Below, in pieces: positions 9,227 to 20,600 of a stretch of DNA of 29,880 bases. Below the pieces are notes generated by a model. It was not told the DNA's origin and did no database searches. It saw nothing but the letters and a program-made list of their open reading frames with translations. Source of the DNA: Phaeoceros laevis (Eukaryota > Anthocerotophyta > Anthocerotopsida > Notothyladales); NCBI GenBank assembly GCA_049999765.1, contig JBNGIQ010008517.1:1-29880 (forward strand), given 5' to 3'. Within the stretch, counting starts at the first letter, position 1, and the number at the start of each line of letters is the position of its first letter. Both the position numbers and the translations under genes were made by a program.

Positions 9227-11663
9227 CCAGCGCAGCGTTCATGCCATGGCGGCGGCAGCGGCAGCAGGAGGTGTAGGAGCGACTGGAGCTCCCGCGGCAG
9301 CAGTGGCGTTAGGAGCACCGGCAGGAGGAGGCGGCGGCGGTGGTTGTGGTGGAGAGGGAGGAGATGGCGGAGCGGCAGAGGAGCCCAACGTTAAGGCTTT
9401 GCAGAAGCGCTATGACGCGCTCTTTGCGGTGCGCAGCAAAGCGGTCAAGGGCAAGGGTGCCTGGTACTGGTCACATCTTGAGCCGCTTCTGGTGCCGCAT
9501 CCGGATACCGGTAATCCCAAGGCTGTCAAGCTGCGATGCTGCTTGTGCAGTGCTATGTTCTCCGCATCCAACCCCTCCCGCACCGCATCCGAGCACCTCA
9601 AGCGCGGAACTTGCCCTCATTTCAACGGTATCATTCCCAAATCCCAGGCCGCTGCCGGCTCCACCACTCCCAAATCGTCCATGCCCACTCCCAATCATCA
9701 GCGGAAACGGCCTGCCCCCACAATTTCGCCTCTCGCCATTGTGCATGTGTCCCAGGCCCAGCAGCTTTCTGAGGGTCTCCCGCAGCAGCAACGGATTCCG
9801 GGAGGAGGTGGTGGCGGAGTTCATGGCCTGGAGGCAGTAGCAGCAAGGCCCAGCCCCGCCCCGCTGGTGCTATCCGGAGGCAAGGGCGACCTGGGCGCGC
9901 TTGCGCTGCTGGAGAACAGCGTCAAGAAGCTCAAGAGCCCCGGCGTGAAGCCCGGTTCCGGCGCGCACGGCAACAGGCAGCAGGCGGACCTCGCTCTCGA
10001 CCTGCTAGCAGATTGGCTCTACGAATCGTGTGGAAGCGTGCCCTTCTCATCGGTGGAGCACCCGAAGTTCAAGGCTTTCTTATCGCAGCTCGGCCTGCCT
10101 CCCGTCTCCCGCCGCTATCTCCAATCCGAGAAGCTCGACTCCAAGTATCAGCATGTCAAAGCAGACTGCGAGGCCAAGCTCCGAGATGCCATGTTCTTCC
10201 AGCTGTCGGCAAACGGCTGGGGTAAGCAACAGCAGCAGCAGCATCAGGCGCAGCAGCAGCACCGTGTGGAGGAGGCCCTTGTGCAGCTTAGCCTGAATCT
10301 GCCCAATGGCAGCAGCCTGTTCCGTCGGATTATGGCAGCAGGGCCTGGGGTGGAGGTGGAGGAGGCCCTGCGAGTGGCCCTCGAGGGCGAGCCCGCTGAG
10401 AGATGCGTGGGCGTGGTGGTGGATGCCGGCAACAAGCAGAGGAGACAAGCGATGAAGGATCTGGAGGGGCGGCAGGCGTGGATGGTAAACCTGGTGTGCC
10501 AATCGCACTCCTTTCAGGCGCTGCTTAAGGACATGCACAAGCACCTCCATCTCCTGAGGTCTGTGGCTTGTGATTGCATCAAGTTAGGCCTGTTTTTCAA
10601 CGCCAATGCTGCTGCCCGCGCCTTGCTGCTCAAGCTGGAAAAGCCCAGGCAGCCTAAGCTGCTCTTGCGCCCGACTCCTGCCTCTGCTGACCCGCTCCTC
10701 CTCCTCCTCCTGTTGGATCATGTGGCAGCGTCCGCGCAGGCGCTGCAGCTGGCCGCCATCGACGACCACCTCAAGCTCACCTGCGCCAAGGATAAGGACA
10801 AGCTCGACCTCCTCGCCCTCCTGGGTGCCTCCCGCTTCTGGCTCGACCTGGAAGCCGCCCTGGCTCTTCTCCGCATCCTCCACGACCTGCTCCGGGACAT
10901 CGCATCCGACCGGCCAATCGTCTCCCAGTGCCTGCCCCTCTGGGTGGACTTGCGGGCCAAGGTCAAGGAGTGGTGCTCGCGGTACGACCAGGACGAGGCC
11001 CCCCTGGAGCAGCTCATCGAGAAGCGCTTCCGCAAGAACTACCATCCCGCTTGGGCTGCCGCATTCATCCTGGACCCGCTCTACTTGCTCCGGGACACTA
11101 CCGGCAAGTACCTGCCGCCATTCAAGTTCCTGACCCCGGAGCAGGAGCGAGATGTGGACCGTCTCATCACCCGCCTTGTCTCCAGGGATGAGGCCCATTT
11201 GGCGCTGCGGGAGCTCTTCAAGTGGCGCACCAACGGATTGGACCCGCTCTACGCTCAGGCGGTTCAGGTCAAGGAGCGTGACCCCATCACCGGCAGGATG
11301 AAGCCCGTGAATCCTCAGAGCAGGCGTCTGGTGTGGGAGACTTACCTGAGCGAATTCAAGTCACTGCGCAAGGTGGCCATCCGTCTCATCTTCCTGCAGG
11401 CTACGTCCGGGGACCTTAAGTGTAATTCAGCTTTGTGGCGCTGGGCCTTCCGGGGGAGCAACACCTCCAGGCTGGCCATGGACAAGGCCGAAAAGATGAT
11501 CTTCGTCGCCTCTCAGGCCAAGCTGGAACGTGGGGACTACTCCGGAGCCACCGATTATCACGACTCCGGACACAAGGAAGCTTCTGGCAACCACATTTTC
11601 AGCAACGGAGAGGACGAGGGTATCCCCGATGACTCGTTCTTCGCTTCTTCTTCAACCTTGTAA
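9213..11663 (+). CDS. BED-type zinc finger / hAT-transposase-derived protein
   Basis: This 816-codon single-exon ORF resembles a plant family of intronless hAT-derived nuclear proteins (Arabidopsis At1g12380/At1g62870 type, from memory). After a low-complexity Ala/Gly N-terminus (residues 11-55) comes the conserved block KALQKRYDALFAVRSKAVKG (61-80) and a BED-like finger with Cys109, Cys112, His128 and Cys134. A Ser/Pro/Gln-rich linker and a Gln tract (near 340) follow. The transposase-like part includes WMVNLVCQSHSFQALLKDM and, near the C-terminus, YHPAWAAAFILDPLY and RRLVWETYLSEFKSLR, where hAT proteins carry their dimerisation region. I do not see the DDE residues of an active transposase, and no terminal inverted repeats flank it, so it is probably a domesticated DNA-binding protein. 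The open frame is intact and GC-rich. Met11 (ATG 9243) or another downstream Met could be the true start. Confidence 0.88.
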   Translation: MGAVDQRSVHAMAAAAAAGGVGATGAPAAAVALGAPAGGGGGGGCGGEGGDGGAAEEPNVKALQKRYDALFAVRSKAVKGKGAWYWSHLEPLLVPHPDTGNPKAVKLRCCLCSAMFSASNPSRTASEHLKRGTCPHFNGIIPKSQAAAGSTTPKSSMPTPNHQRKRPAPTISPLAIVHVSQAQQLSEGLPQQQRIPGGGGGGVHGLEAVAARPSPAPLVLSGGKGDLGALALLENSVKKLKSPGVKPGSGAHGNRQQADLALDLLADWLYESCGSVPFSSVEHPKFKAFLSQLGLPPVSRRYLQSEKLDSKYQHVKADCEAKLRDAMFFQLSANGWGKQQQQQHQAQQQHRVEEALVQLSLNLPNGSSLFRRIMAAGPGVEVEEALRVALEGEPAERCVGVVVDAGNKQRRQAMKDLEGRQAWMVNLVCQSHSFQALLKDMHKHLHLLRSVACDCIKLGLFFNANAAARALLLKLEKPRQPKLLLRPTPASADPLLLLLLLDHVAASAQALQLAAIDDHLKLTCAKDKDKLDLLALLGASRFWLDLEAALALLRILHDLLRDIASDRPIVSQCLPLWVDLRAKVKEWCSRYDQDEAPLEQLIEKRFRKNYHPAWAAAFILDPLYLLRDTTGKYLPPFKFLTPEQERDVDRLITRLVSRDEAHLALRELFKWRTNGLDPLYAQAVQVKERDPITGRMKPVNPQSRRLVWETYLSEFKSLRKVAIRLIFLQATSGDLKCNSALWRWAFRGSNTSRLAMDKAEKMIFVASQAKLERGDYSGATDYHDSGHKEASGNHIFSNGEDEGIPDDSFFASSSTL

Positions 11664-11720
11664 CATTTCCTCTCGACACTCTTTTAGCAACCAGCAATCC
11701 AAACCTCACAACCCCTAACC

Positions 11721-12120
11721 NNNNNNNNNNNNNNNNNNNNNNNNNNNNNNNNNNNNNNNNNNNNNNNNNNNNNNNNNNNNNNNNNNNNNNNNNNNNNNNN
11801 NNNNNNNNNNNNNNNNNNNNNNNNNNNNNNNNNNNNNNNNNNNNNNNNNNNNNNNNNNNNNNNNNNNNNNNNNNNNNNNNNNNNNNNNNNNNNNNNNNNN
11901 NNNNNNNNNNNNNNNNNNNNNNNNNNNNNNNNNNNNNNNNNNNNNNNNNNNNNNNNNNNNNNNNNNNNNNNNNNNNNNNNNNNNNNNNNNNNNNNNNNNN
12001 NNNNNNNNNNNNNNNNNNNNNNNNNNNNNNNNNNNNNNNNNNNNNNNNNNNNNNNNNNNNNNNNNNNNNNNNNNNNNNNNNNNNNNNNNNNNNNNNNNNN
12101 NNNNNNNNNNNNNNNNNNNN
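11721..12120. other. Assembly gap (400 N)
   Basis: A run of 400 N begins 57 bp after the stop codon of the hAT-like gene and hides its 3' untranslated region. Nothing can be said about its content. Confidence 1.
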
Positions 12121-13254
12121 TTCCCTCCCCCCCTTTCTGTCCTCTTGTTTGCATGTATGCTGCTGCAAACAAAAATCAGGATGGATATAGCGAGAAGCAA
12201 AGATGGATGGCTTGCTTGCTTGAATTTCTTTCGGTTTGTGAAACTCAAAAGCCTTAGGGGGGAGTCATGCAGGCAGACGTCTTCGGCTGGCCCTTTCTTC
12301 CTCCCCTGCAAGCGGCCATGCTGCACGATTAGCGGCATGGGCCCCTTTCAAGGGGCAGCCAGCCAAACCACCCTTTTTCCTCGTTTTTCAGTTCTTGTGG
12401 TTCCCCTCCCTCCCTCGCTAGACATGTTCATCATCGACCAATTGTGAAGGTCGCAAAGGACACTAGGGTTAGGGCAAGCATCCGTCTTTTGATGGACAAG
12501 CAGACCAAATTTTTGTTCCTCGACACACCCCACACGGCATGTGTACAGTTTTCTACGTGCAGTGGATGTACCATTCTAAAGCCGCTCCAGTTTTATGGTC
12601 GGGGTCAATGCATGCTGTTTTATGTTAAGCAGCTACTCCTCCCATGTGGCATGATTTAATCGGTTACATGTCAGGGTGGGTATTAACTTGGTACCCTGGC
12701 TGTGGTCTCCAAAAGCTGGTACAGTACGTCGCCAAACAAAAGATCGCTGTTCAAAGTGCCCCCCACTCGGTCAATTGGCATGTTTGGGTGGTTAGACAGC
12801 TGCCTTCTGGATCACCAACTAATTACTATTCGTAATTCCTTATGGCCAGTTCAACCATGTGTCCCTTGATAACCATTGGTGGATAGGAACGAATCCGAAG
12901 ATGTCCCTGCGGACGTACGAGTATCTACAGCCACTTTCTCACTTTCTCAATGGTCGCCAGGGACATAAAGCAGCTTGTCCGACTCCGGTTCGGGTCCCTC
13001 CTTCCAGACTGACCCCGTCCCAACCCCTCTCTCCCCGATTCTTTATGTTTTTACTGTGAGAGGAACAGAACAAGGACGGGTCACGGGCATGGTGTAGCTC
13101 TCTTCTTTCCACCTTTCACGACCTTGTGATGAGTAGAATGATGACTCAAATTTTAGAATTTTAGAAAATTTACATTTTAGAGAACTTCAGGCCATGTAGA
13201 GGTCTGCACAATCGAGAGGTCTGCAGCTGAAATCCAACACCCTGATGAGACAGT
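12121..13254. other. Intergenic region, no gene recognised
   Basis: Only short open frames without recognisable motifs occur. An AT-rich patch (13150-13185) lies just beyond the stop of the minus-strand gene at 13255 and probably belongs to its 3' untranslated region or poly(A) region. Confidence 0.5.
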
Positions 13255-14562
13255 TCACTCCATGCCTCTCGAAGGAAATGGTTTCAACAAGCCCTCGCGG
13301 AGACAGTAGTCTAAGCCGACAGCCGCCAAAGCGAAAGTCAGAAAGCTTTCTCCTGCATACACACCGGCTTTCAGCACCTCATTCCATCCCTGGTCTGGGA
13401 AACCCAAGAGTGCTTGCGTCGTATCCATTTCTGCAATACCTTCGCACCATTGAAACACAAAGAAAACCAATAGCCATATGTTAGCCCCGGGGAGCTCGAC
13501 AAGACGGTGAAGCGCTGGTAACAAAGCCGAGTTTATACCTGTCACAATGGCGAATGCCGCTGTGGCCCCGGACTTGAGCTGAAAGTTGCCCAGGTCCCGT
13601 CTTACTGTGTAGCGGAAGCAGACGCCGAACACCCCACAGCCCACGAGTACCCCACCAACCCCAATGATGGCGGAAAGTCCCAGTCCCCTCTCCGACAAAA
13701 GGAACGGCAGGCTTGCAAGCCCACCAACCAGGGACGACACAGCGGCAGCCTTCCCGGACTCCTTCCTCTCAGAATCTCCGTCAACGTCTGAACTCCGCCA
13801 ATTGCTGGAGATTTCGACCTGTGAGTTGGCCCCGGACCTGGCACTGACCAAAGCTACGGTGGCCGCATACAGATCCTTCTCGGCATTTGCTACTTCGTTC
13901 TGGCAATCGGCCACCTGTATAACCATGAAGCAGCACCCCATTATTCCACGGATGGACCGAGTGACTTATTCCAATCTCAAGATACAAACTGCAGGGAGCT
14001 TGTTCTCAAACTCGGCACAGTGCAACATAAACCGAAATTGATGGGTATCCTGTGCCACGGCAAGGCAGAACAGGAATCATACAAGTGAATCTGCAGCAGC
14101 TTGTTGCTCAGCATACTGCTCTATTTCAGCGCGCAATTCCGCGATTTCCTGTTCCCTTTGCTTGTGGGACTCGAGATCAGCCTGGAGAGAGGAAACCCTT
14201 GCAGCTGCTGCAGCCAGGTCTTCGAGCAATGCCCGTGATTCTTCGTCGTTCAACACACTTGCTGCGTCTGCTTCCCGGCTGAGTCCTCCAAAATGCTCTT
14301 TGTCTGTCGTCTCTGCCATCTTCTCAACTCCCTCATCGTTCCAACCATCGTTCTCTTTCTCCCTGTCGTTTCCTGCCCAAGCACACGGGCTTCGCCCGCT
14401 TTTTGTCCAAAGCATCTCCACCAACCTGCTGCTTTTACTAGGGGGGCACACGCACCATGCCAATGCTGAGCCTACAGCAGGCACAGGGACAGTCTTGAGC
14501 TGCAGGCCGCTTTGCAGCGACACTGCCAGGCGGTGGCAGCATCCCAGGGCAGGCAGGGCCAT
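13255..14562 (-). CDS. Predicted plastid coiled-coil membrane protein (2-3 exons)
   Basis: Exon 1 (14562-14083) has an N-terminus rich in Ala, Ser, Leu and Val with few acidic residues, typical of a plastid transit peptide, then an acidic linker and a coiled coil (RVSSLQADLESHKQREQEIA, AELRAEIEQYAEQQ). It splices (intron 14082-13915, GTATG...ATACAG) in phase 0 to VADCQNEVANAEKDLYAA, extending the coil. Hydrophobic segments follow: SSLVGGLASLPFLL, LSAIIGVGGVLVGCGVFG, TAAFAIVT and LTFALAAVGLDYC, ending LLKPFPSRGME. A second intron is possible at 13538-13431 (108 nt, GTATAA...TTGCAG). It is a multiple of three without stops, giving 343 aa spliced or 379 aa unspliced. Removing it joins AAFAIVT to EMDTTQ, which I think fits the family better. 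I recall plant homologues but no established function. The gene shares a 122-bp start-to-start spacer with the codanin gene. Confidence 0.72.
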
Positions 14563-14684
14563 AGCCTCGGGCGGCAGGCAGGTTAACCAGACTTGTTTTA
14601 AACCCTATGACCCGAGCCCTCCCGCCTCAACTACCAGTTCGAATGCTGCGGTGACACTCCCTAGGAACAGAAGTCGGATTTGAA
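14563..14684. promoter_or_regulatory. Putative bidirectional promoter
   Basis: Only 122 bp separate the start codons of the minus-strand plastid protein gene (14562) and the plus-strand codanin gene (14685). Both 5' untranslated regions and core promoters must lie here or overlap the opposite gene, unless one start is wrong. No clear TATA box is visible, which suits a TATA-less bidirectional promoter of housekeeping genes. Confidence 0.55.
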
Positions 14685-17600
14685 ATGCAGCCTTCACCAG
14701 TACAGGATGTGGAGCTGCTGCAGTCCTTCATCGACGATGACATCCCATTGCCTGTGCTGTTGCGCTGGATCGACCCTCGGGATCATGGCTGCCCTCCCTC
14801 GGATCTTCTATCCGATCCGACCGCTGAGGTGATCTTTTCTGTACTGTTATGGCTCTGACTTCTGTTCTTTTGTAGCCGAATTACATTCGTCATTGCCTGC
14901 AGTTCCCTCCGCCCGTATTCCACAGAACTTGCCTTGGACACCTGAGAACTCGACTTGTGTTGAGGAAACTCATCTTTGGAAGGACAAGCTGGATAGCACG
15001 TCTCGACAATCGTTTGCTTTGTCGTTCCTGCATTACCTGCGGACACAGCTTCAGCCATTGTTTGCCGTTGCTGACTGCTCCACGGCATCTGCTCAACACA
15101 AGACTGCAACTAAGGAAGATCGTGGGCGCACTTCGTCAGGGCTTGGGAACGAATGTCTTCATCAGAGAACGCAGAGGCCTGTTAGTGCACTGCCTGCACC
15201 ACATCTGACGAAGGGTAGTCAAGCAACTCTTGCTTTGGAACCGCGGCTCGATCGTCAGGAGGAAAACGGAACTGCGCAAGTCTACGAGAGTGAGTTTCCA
15301 GCTCTTGCGCCTCTATCGGCGCAAAGCAATGCACCAAAAGCAAAGCAGGTAAGTGCGCATCTGGACTTCCATTTCAGTGGAGTACCATTGCCTTTGCTTC
15401 TGTTGTCCGTTTGCACATCGTTTCTTTCTCTCAGAGGCGACGAGTTACCCCAACCCCGACGGCAGAGATTGTGGTGGACACTGCTTTTGTGCTTGCGAAT
15501 CTGGAGCTAAGCAACGTCAAACAACGTAATGGAAAGCGCTTTCAACCCAGAAACCTGGAGGTGGACCTGGATACGCTTATGCAGAGATCTGAAGCAAACC
15601 GAAAACAGAAGCAGGAGAAGAATGCTGTTAAGAAAAAGGATGTAATTACCCTTACCCAGCTCGAATGCGCTCAACGTTGGGGATGTGCCGAGAGTGAATC
15701 TGCTCTTCCAGGTCCTACGGGTAATTCAGTCACCTTTGCGGCTGACAAGGACACAGCTGAAAGCTGGAAAGTCCTATCCCAGCAGAGCAGCAGTACTTCC
15801 TCCTTGCCTTGCATTCAACTGCAAGGAAGTGGCCCTCAGCATCCTCGCACCTCTGATTGTGATATTCCTCTACCTAGAAGACTCCTGAGAGTGTCGACGG
15901 TGCATGCGACTCTTATGGTTGCAAGGATGGTCCCCTCCCTGCTTGGCGAGCTTCAATTCCTGCTCCAACTCTTGACCTTACCCACTATTTCTTGTAATAA
16001 AGCAGACGCTGGTGAAGCATGTTTGTTTCGAGATTCGGATGACTGTTCAAGATATGCATGTCTGGTGCTGCACCAAGCAGGACGGCTGCTAGAGTGTGGT
16101 ATGAACTGTCCACCAGTTACAATGCCTGGATCATGTTACTTCGAACTCTCCCATGTCCTTGTATTCTATTTTGTTGCAGTGCTGTCGCAATTGCAAGTAC
16201 ATTATGGCTACAAATCGGGTGTAATCCATTGATGTTTTGCTGGTATGCTTCCTCGTTTGTACAGTTGGGGAATATTTGCTGTCAGCGCTTGTTGATGAGC
16301 CGGCGGTGGCTCGTCATTCACCGCAGTTGCTTGCCCGTATCAAGGCAGCACTAGCAGATCAGCAAGGAGCATCATTGCGAAGTGTAAAAGCATACGAGAC
16401 TGCAGCTACAGTTGATGCTTTGCAGACATCACCAAGTCCTAGCATGCAGTCTTACACAGTACCTCATCTGCTGGTGTCTGGACCATTTCAGGCAGCCAGA
16501 GATTCACGGCACAATTTCAAAACACCTGTAGGCAGGGACCTCAATTCAGTTGTCTTTTATGTCTCCCATAATGCCACCGCTTAACTCATGCATGTTTCTG
16601 TGCAGGAAGAAATCAAGGTCTATAACAACCGTGAGCAATGTCGAGATCTTTTTTACTCCATAATTCGGGAAGCTGCAGCAGCATACAGTGCCTTTGGTTC
16701 TGGTGCACATGAATCAGAACAGGAGGGCTTCCACAAGATGAAGGAGAATGCAAACCAGTTTTTAGAAGTCCTGCTGACTGACAACTATCCCTGGTTTGCA
16801 GGTGAGCTTAAAAAAAAAGTGGGTTAACAAATGGGATTTCAAAAGCAGCGTAGTGCCGATCCTTTCCATTCTGTGTTGTAGATGTTATGCAAGGGGCGCC
16901 AACGTCTGGGGATGTTTTAAATTTTTGTGTTCTGGCGTGCAGAGTTTTTTTTGGAGCAAGTGCTGCAGGTAGGGTTGGATCAATTATTGCCACAATATAT
17001 GAGCAGGTGTAAGGTGCACATCCTGACTGCTAGCATCGTGGCTCATGAGACTTCCCGCAGGTTTACTTTTGTGGAAACCCAGATCCACTCGTAGCAGGTC
17101 TTGCCCGACAAGATCAAGTCAAGCTGCAAAAGTTGCATGATCGGTTATCTGGGACAACTGCGGGTGGTCTCAGTACCCGACATCACAAGCGAGGAACTCT
17201 ATGTGATGGACGACTTGATCTTTCTCCCAGTAGCCCCTGGAGTCAAGTAAATAACACTCATTCTGAGGGAACTGCAAACAAAAGCCGAAACACATCTTCA
17301 AGGGGCCTGCATTTTGCGAACAGGGCCCTCGGTGCAAGGGGCCATCCTGACACACAAGAGGTTTTTCATAGCAGGTTTTCCAGATTGTTCCCCCAGTTTT
17401 TGCAGGTATACATATGGTTCTTGGAAGCCACTGACAGCCATCGGTTGAACACACACCTGATATGGAGCATTAAGTACAAGATAGCCAGCCTAACCGAGTA
17501 TGGGTCAGATGCTTGGTTGGATCATCTCTTGGGTGAATTGTGGCGGTATATTATAGTCTCCAATCTGATGAACGTGCTATAATTGTATCTCAGGGTATCA

Positions 17601-20600
17601 CCTGGAGATTTGGCAAACTTTGGCTCGGGTTTCACGCAACGAGTCCTGGCACTGAAGGCAATTGCTGGACTTCTGGGGTAAGTGCTTCTGCTGAAGTCGC
17701 TTGTACTGCTGGCTGCTACGCGCACATGTGGCAAGACTCTGAGAGTGGTTTGTAGGCAGCACCATGACATCACATCTCATCTTTCAGATTCTTTTCCTTT
17801 TCGCCAGGAGTTGGAAGAGTGCCCTCTGCTCCAGTTGTTGGTGCTGCATCCGAAGGTTGGCCTGTCTTTAGGGGTGAGCTTCCAATCGATGTGGAGGGTG
17901 TACTTCATATGGCAAAAACCAAAGGACTAGTGCTTTTGGTATTGCCCTGGGTTGTAGAGTTCCTTCGCCTATCAAAGGTCTGCAAAGCCTGCTAGCCCTC
18001 CTGCTTGTCTGTTTCGTACGTCATACTTGGATGTTTCACGTAACACCTGTGGTTATGGGGTAAGCAGGCTGATGGACAAGCATGTTATCAACCTTACCTT
18101 TACAGTTCTCTCAGTGCATTGAGGAATCTTTATTTGCTTCCCATACTGGATCCTTTCCACCAAGATTTTGGGGTAATGTGATGGTTTGAGCATGCTCGTA
18201 TGTTCAGTGCCTTGTTCAGTTGACCATTTCTGTGGTCCTCACACAATTTTTCCTTGAGCACAGGTTGGTAGTATATGCATCCTCGCAGAGCTGGATAGCT
18301 TCTTTGAGTACATGGAGCTCCCAGTGAATGCTGACAATACTGTATCTCAAGATGAGCCAGCATTTCCTTGCAGTAGAAGCAGAACAGCACCAGCTCATCA
18401 AAATGTTGCAGAGGTTTTCATTGGGCTTGACAAAGTTCCTGGCATCGTGGATAGCAGATACATTGTGCATTGTTGCCATACGCTAGTTGTAAGTACCAGC
18501 CTTGCAATGTGAAGCATTTATAAAGAGTCCTAGCGCATCTTGTTGTCGTGCTATTATGGAATCATGTATTTTTACTTTTTCAGGAAATGAGGCTTGAATT
18601 GCTAGAGGGTAAGAGGCGAAATCAAAGGGTTATGTTTGGTCGAAGTCCAGGACCAGGCAGGCCATTACGGAAGATTACTCCTGTACAGAATGGCTGTGAC
18701 TGGCAGCTTCCAAGCCCATCTCCCCGGTTTCTTGGGAAGAAGAATACATCCAGCACTAACAAACCTGAGACTCTTAAACTCCATCTTCAGGTTTTCTACT
18801 TTCTACCTGAGAGAAGCACTTGTCGCATTTTGTGGGTGTTCATACGAATGAAGAATTATTGCCGGAGTCGTATAGAAGCATGATGAAATGGTTGAGGGTT
18901 GGTGAAAGTGATCAGTAATGAGGACAATTTTGGAGCAGACACAAAGACTCATTTGCCTGTGGTCGCTGCAGAGGAATTTTCTGGAACAAAGGCCACCGTT
19001 GAGGATGCTTGTCGATTTCTTGGTTGACATAGTGGCAGTAAATGCAGCCTCTGCGGCTGTGTCGAAGTTTGTCCCTCAAGTAATTGTCAATGCATTTGGA
19101 GAGCTTGACAGAGAGCCAGATTTTGACACACCCAGTTGCCTGGAAATGACAGCTGAGCAGGTACTTTTTTCTCACTGTTTTGCTTCGACTGGATGTTAGC
19201 CCTTCCATAGCAGTGTTGGTACCGTTGAAGTACATGGCTTGGGCGTATGAGTGCTAATCATCACTGGGTTGTAGATCGTTTCATCTGCAATCCGTAAAGT
19301 GCTACCGGCAGCTTCAGGGTTTCTGCGAGTATATACAGCTGAAAGAACCTCCCAAGCGTTGTCAATCCTCGTCTGTCCAAATGAGATCACAACTGTTGTT
19401 GGGGTCGCTGCAGGTACTAGTTGGGTAAAACAATTGGCCGTGTTTGTCTAGAGACAGTCTTACCCAACTGTAGCCCGCTCTGTTCAGCCTCAAGAGGCAG
19501 TTAGATGTTTAGAGCACGTTGGGATTTTCCCTTGCCTTTAACCGGGGTCATTCGACAGGAATTGCAGCAGAAGCAGCAGGTCTATCAGCAGAGCAAAAAG
19601 CTCTTGCCAGAATCTCAACGGAAATTAGGAAGCAAGTTACTGAAGCGGTACAAAGTCAAAGAGGTCAACTCGCTTGCACAAGGACTAGGTCAAAGCTCTG
19701 TCCCTTGCATATTGGTTCATTTGCCCAGCACATGACGCAACAGGGCCCTCTGCTAGACAACCGTGTGAGCAATGTCATACAACGAACTGTGGCAACTGAG
19801 GTTCCAAAACCCAGTTCACCTGTTTTACAGACAGGACAAGACATCACTAGTGTCAGTCCACAGCACATCACAACGGAGGCTGCAAGACAGGGAAACATGC
19901 TCCCTCTTGCAGGCATTCTGGAAAAGTCAACTAAGTTCATGGGTACTGTAAAAAGGCAGTTAGCTTTCTCCGGAAGGACCTGTCAGCCAGCTGACTATCG
20001 TGCCAGGAGGGCAGAACGAGAAGTTGTGCTGGCAGGTAAAATCGTGCAAGCATGCTCTCAAGCACGTCAAATCATTGCATCTGGATTATGTACCGATGAG
20101 GGGAGAAATCTGGTGCGCCAGCAGTTGTCAATCATGTGCTTATCAATTGAGGCATTGCTGTCTCAAGTTGGCGGAATACCTTCTGGAGGCGCAGATAGAC
20201 TTGTGGTGGAGAGGTATGGACTTACTTTGCTCAGAAAACTCTCAGGCATGACGGATGCTGGTGTACAACAAATACATGACTTCTCAACCTCAGGAGATAG
20301 CTCAAGAAATCATCTTCGGGTTGAGTTAGGAATAATCCGCCGATCTGTGGCCCTTGCTTTGAGACTTTGTTTCCTCTCACCTCGTCTGGCCTTAGGACTG
20401 AAAGTAGGAAACCAGATACCGCAGTGCTTATGTGACTCGATTGATGACAACTTTGCCACTGTTCAGACAGTTTGCAATATACCACTGGAGCTGGTTCATA
20501 TTGAGGAGTGCGGAAGACAGCTATTTCCAAGTTGCGCGCTAAATCAGAACCATCTTCCACAACAACAATGGTGCGGCCCAACCACTACTAGTGCATCTGG

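Noticed and set aside
9340-11198. Long open frames on the opposite strand and in other frames within the hAT-like gene
   Set aside because: Shadows of a GC-rich coding sequence; only the 816-codon frame has conserved blocks.
15685-15888. Frame-1 ORF with a hydrophobic stretch (LAPLIVIFLYLEDS) inside the codanin gene
   Set aside because: The overlapping frame carries the codanin blocks and joins in phase on both sides; this one is a shadow.
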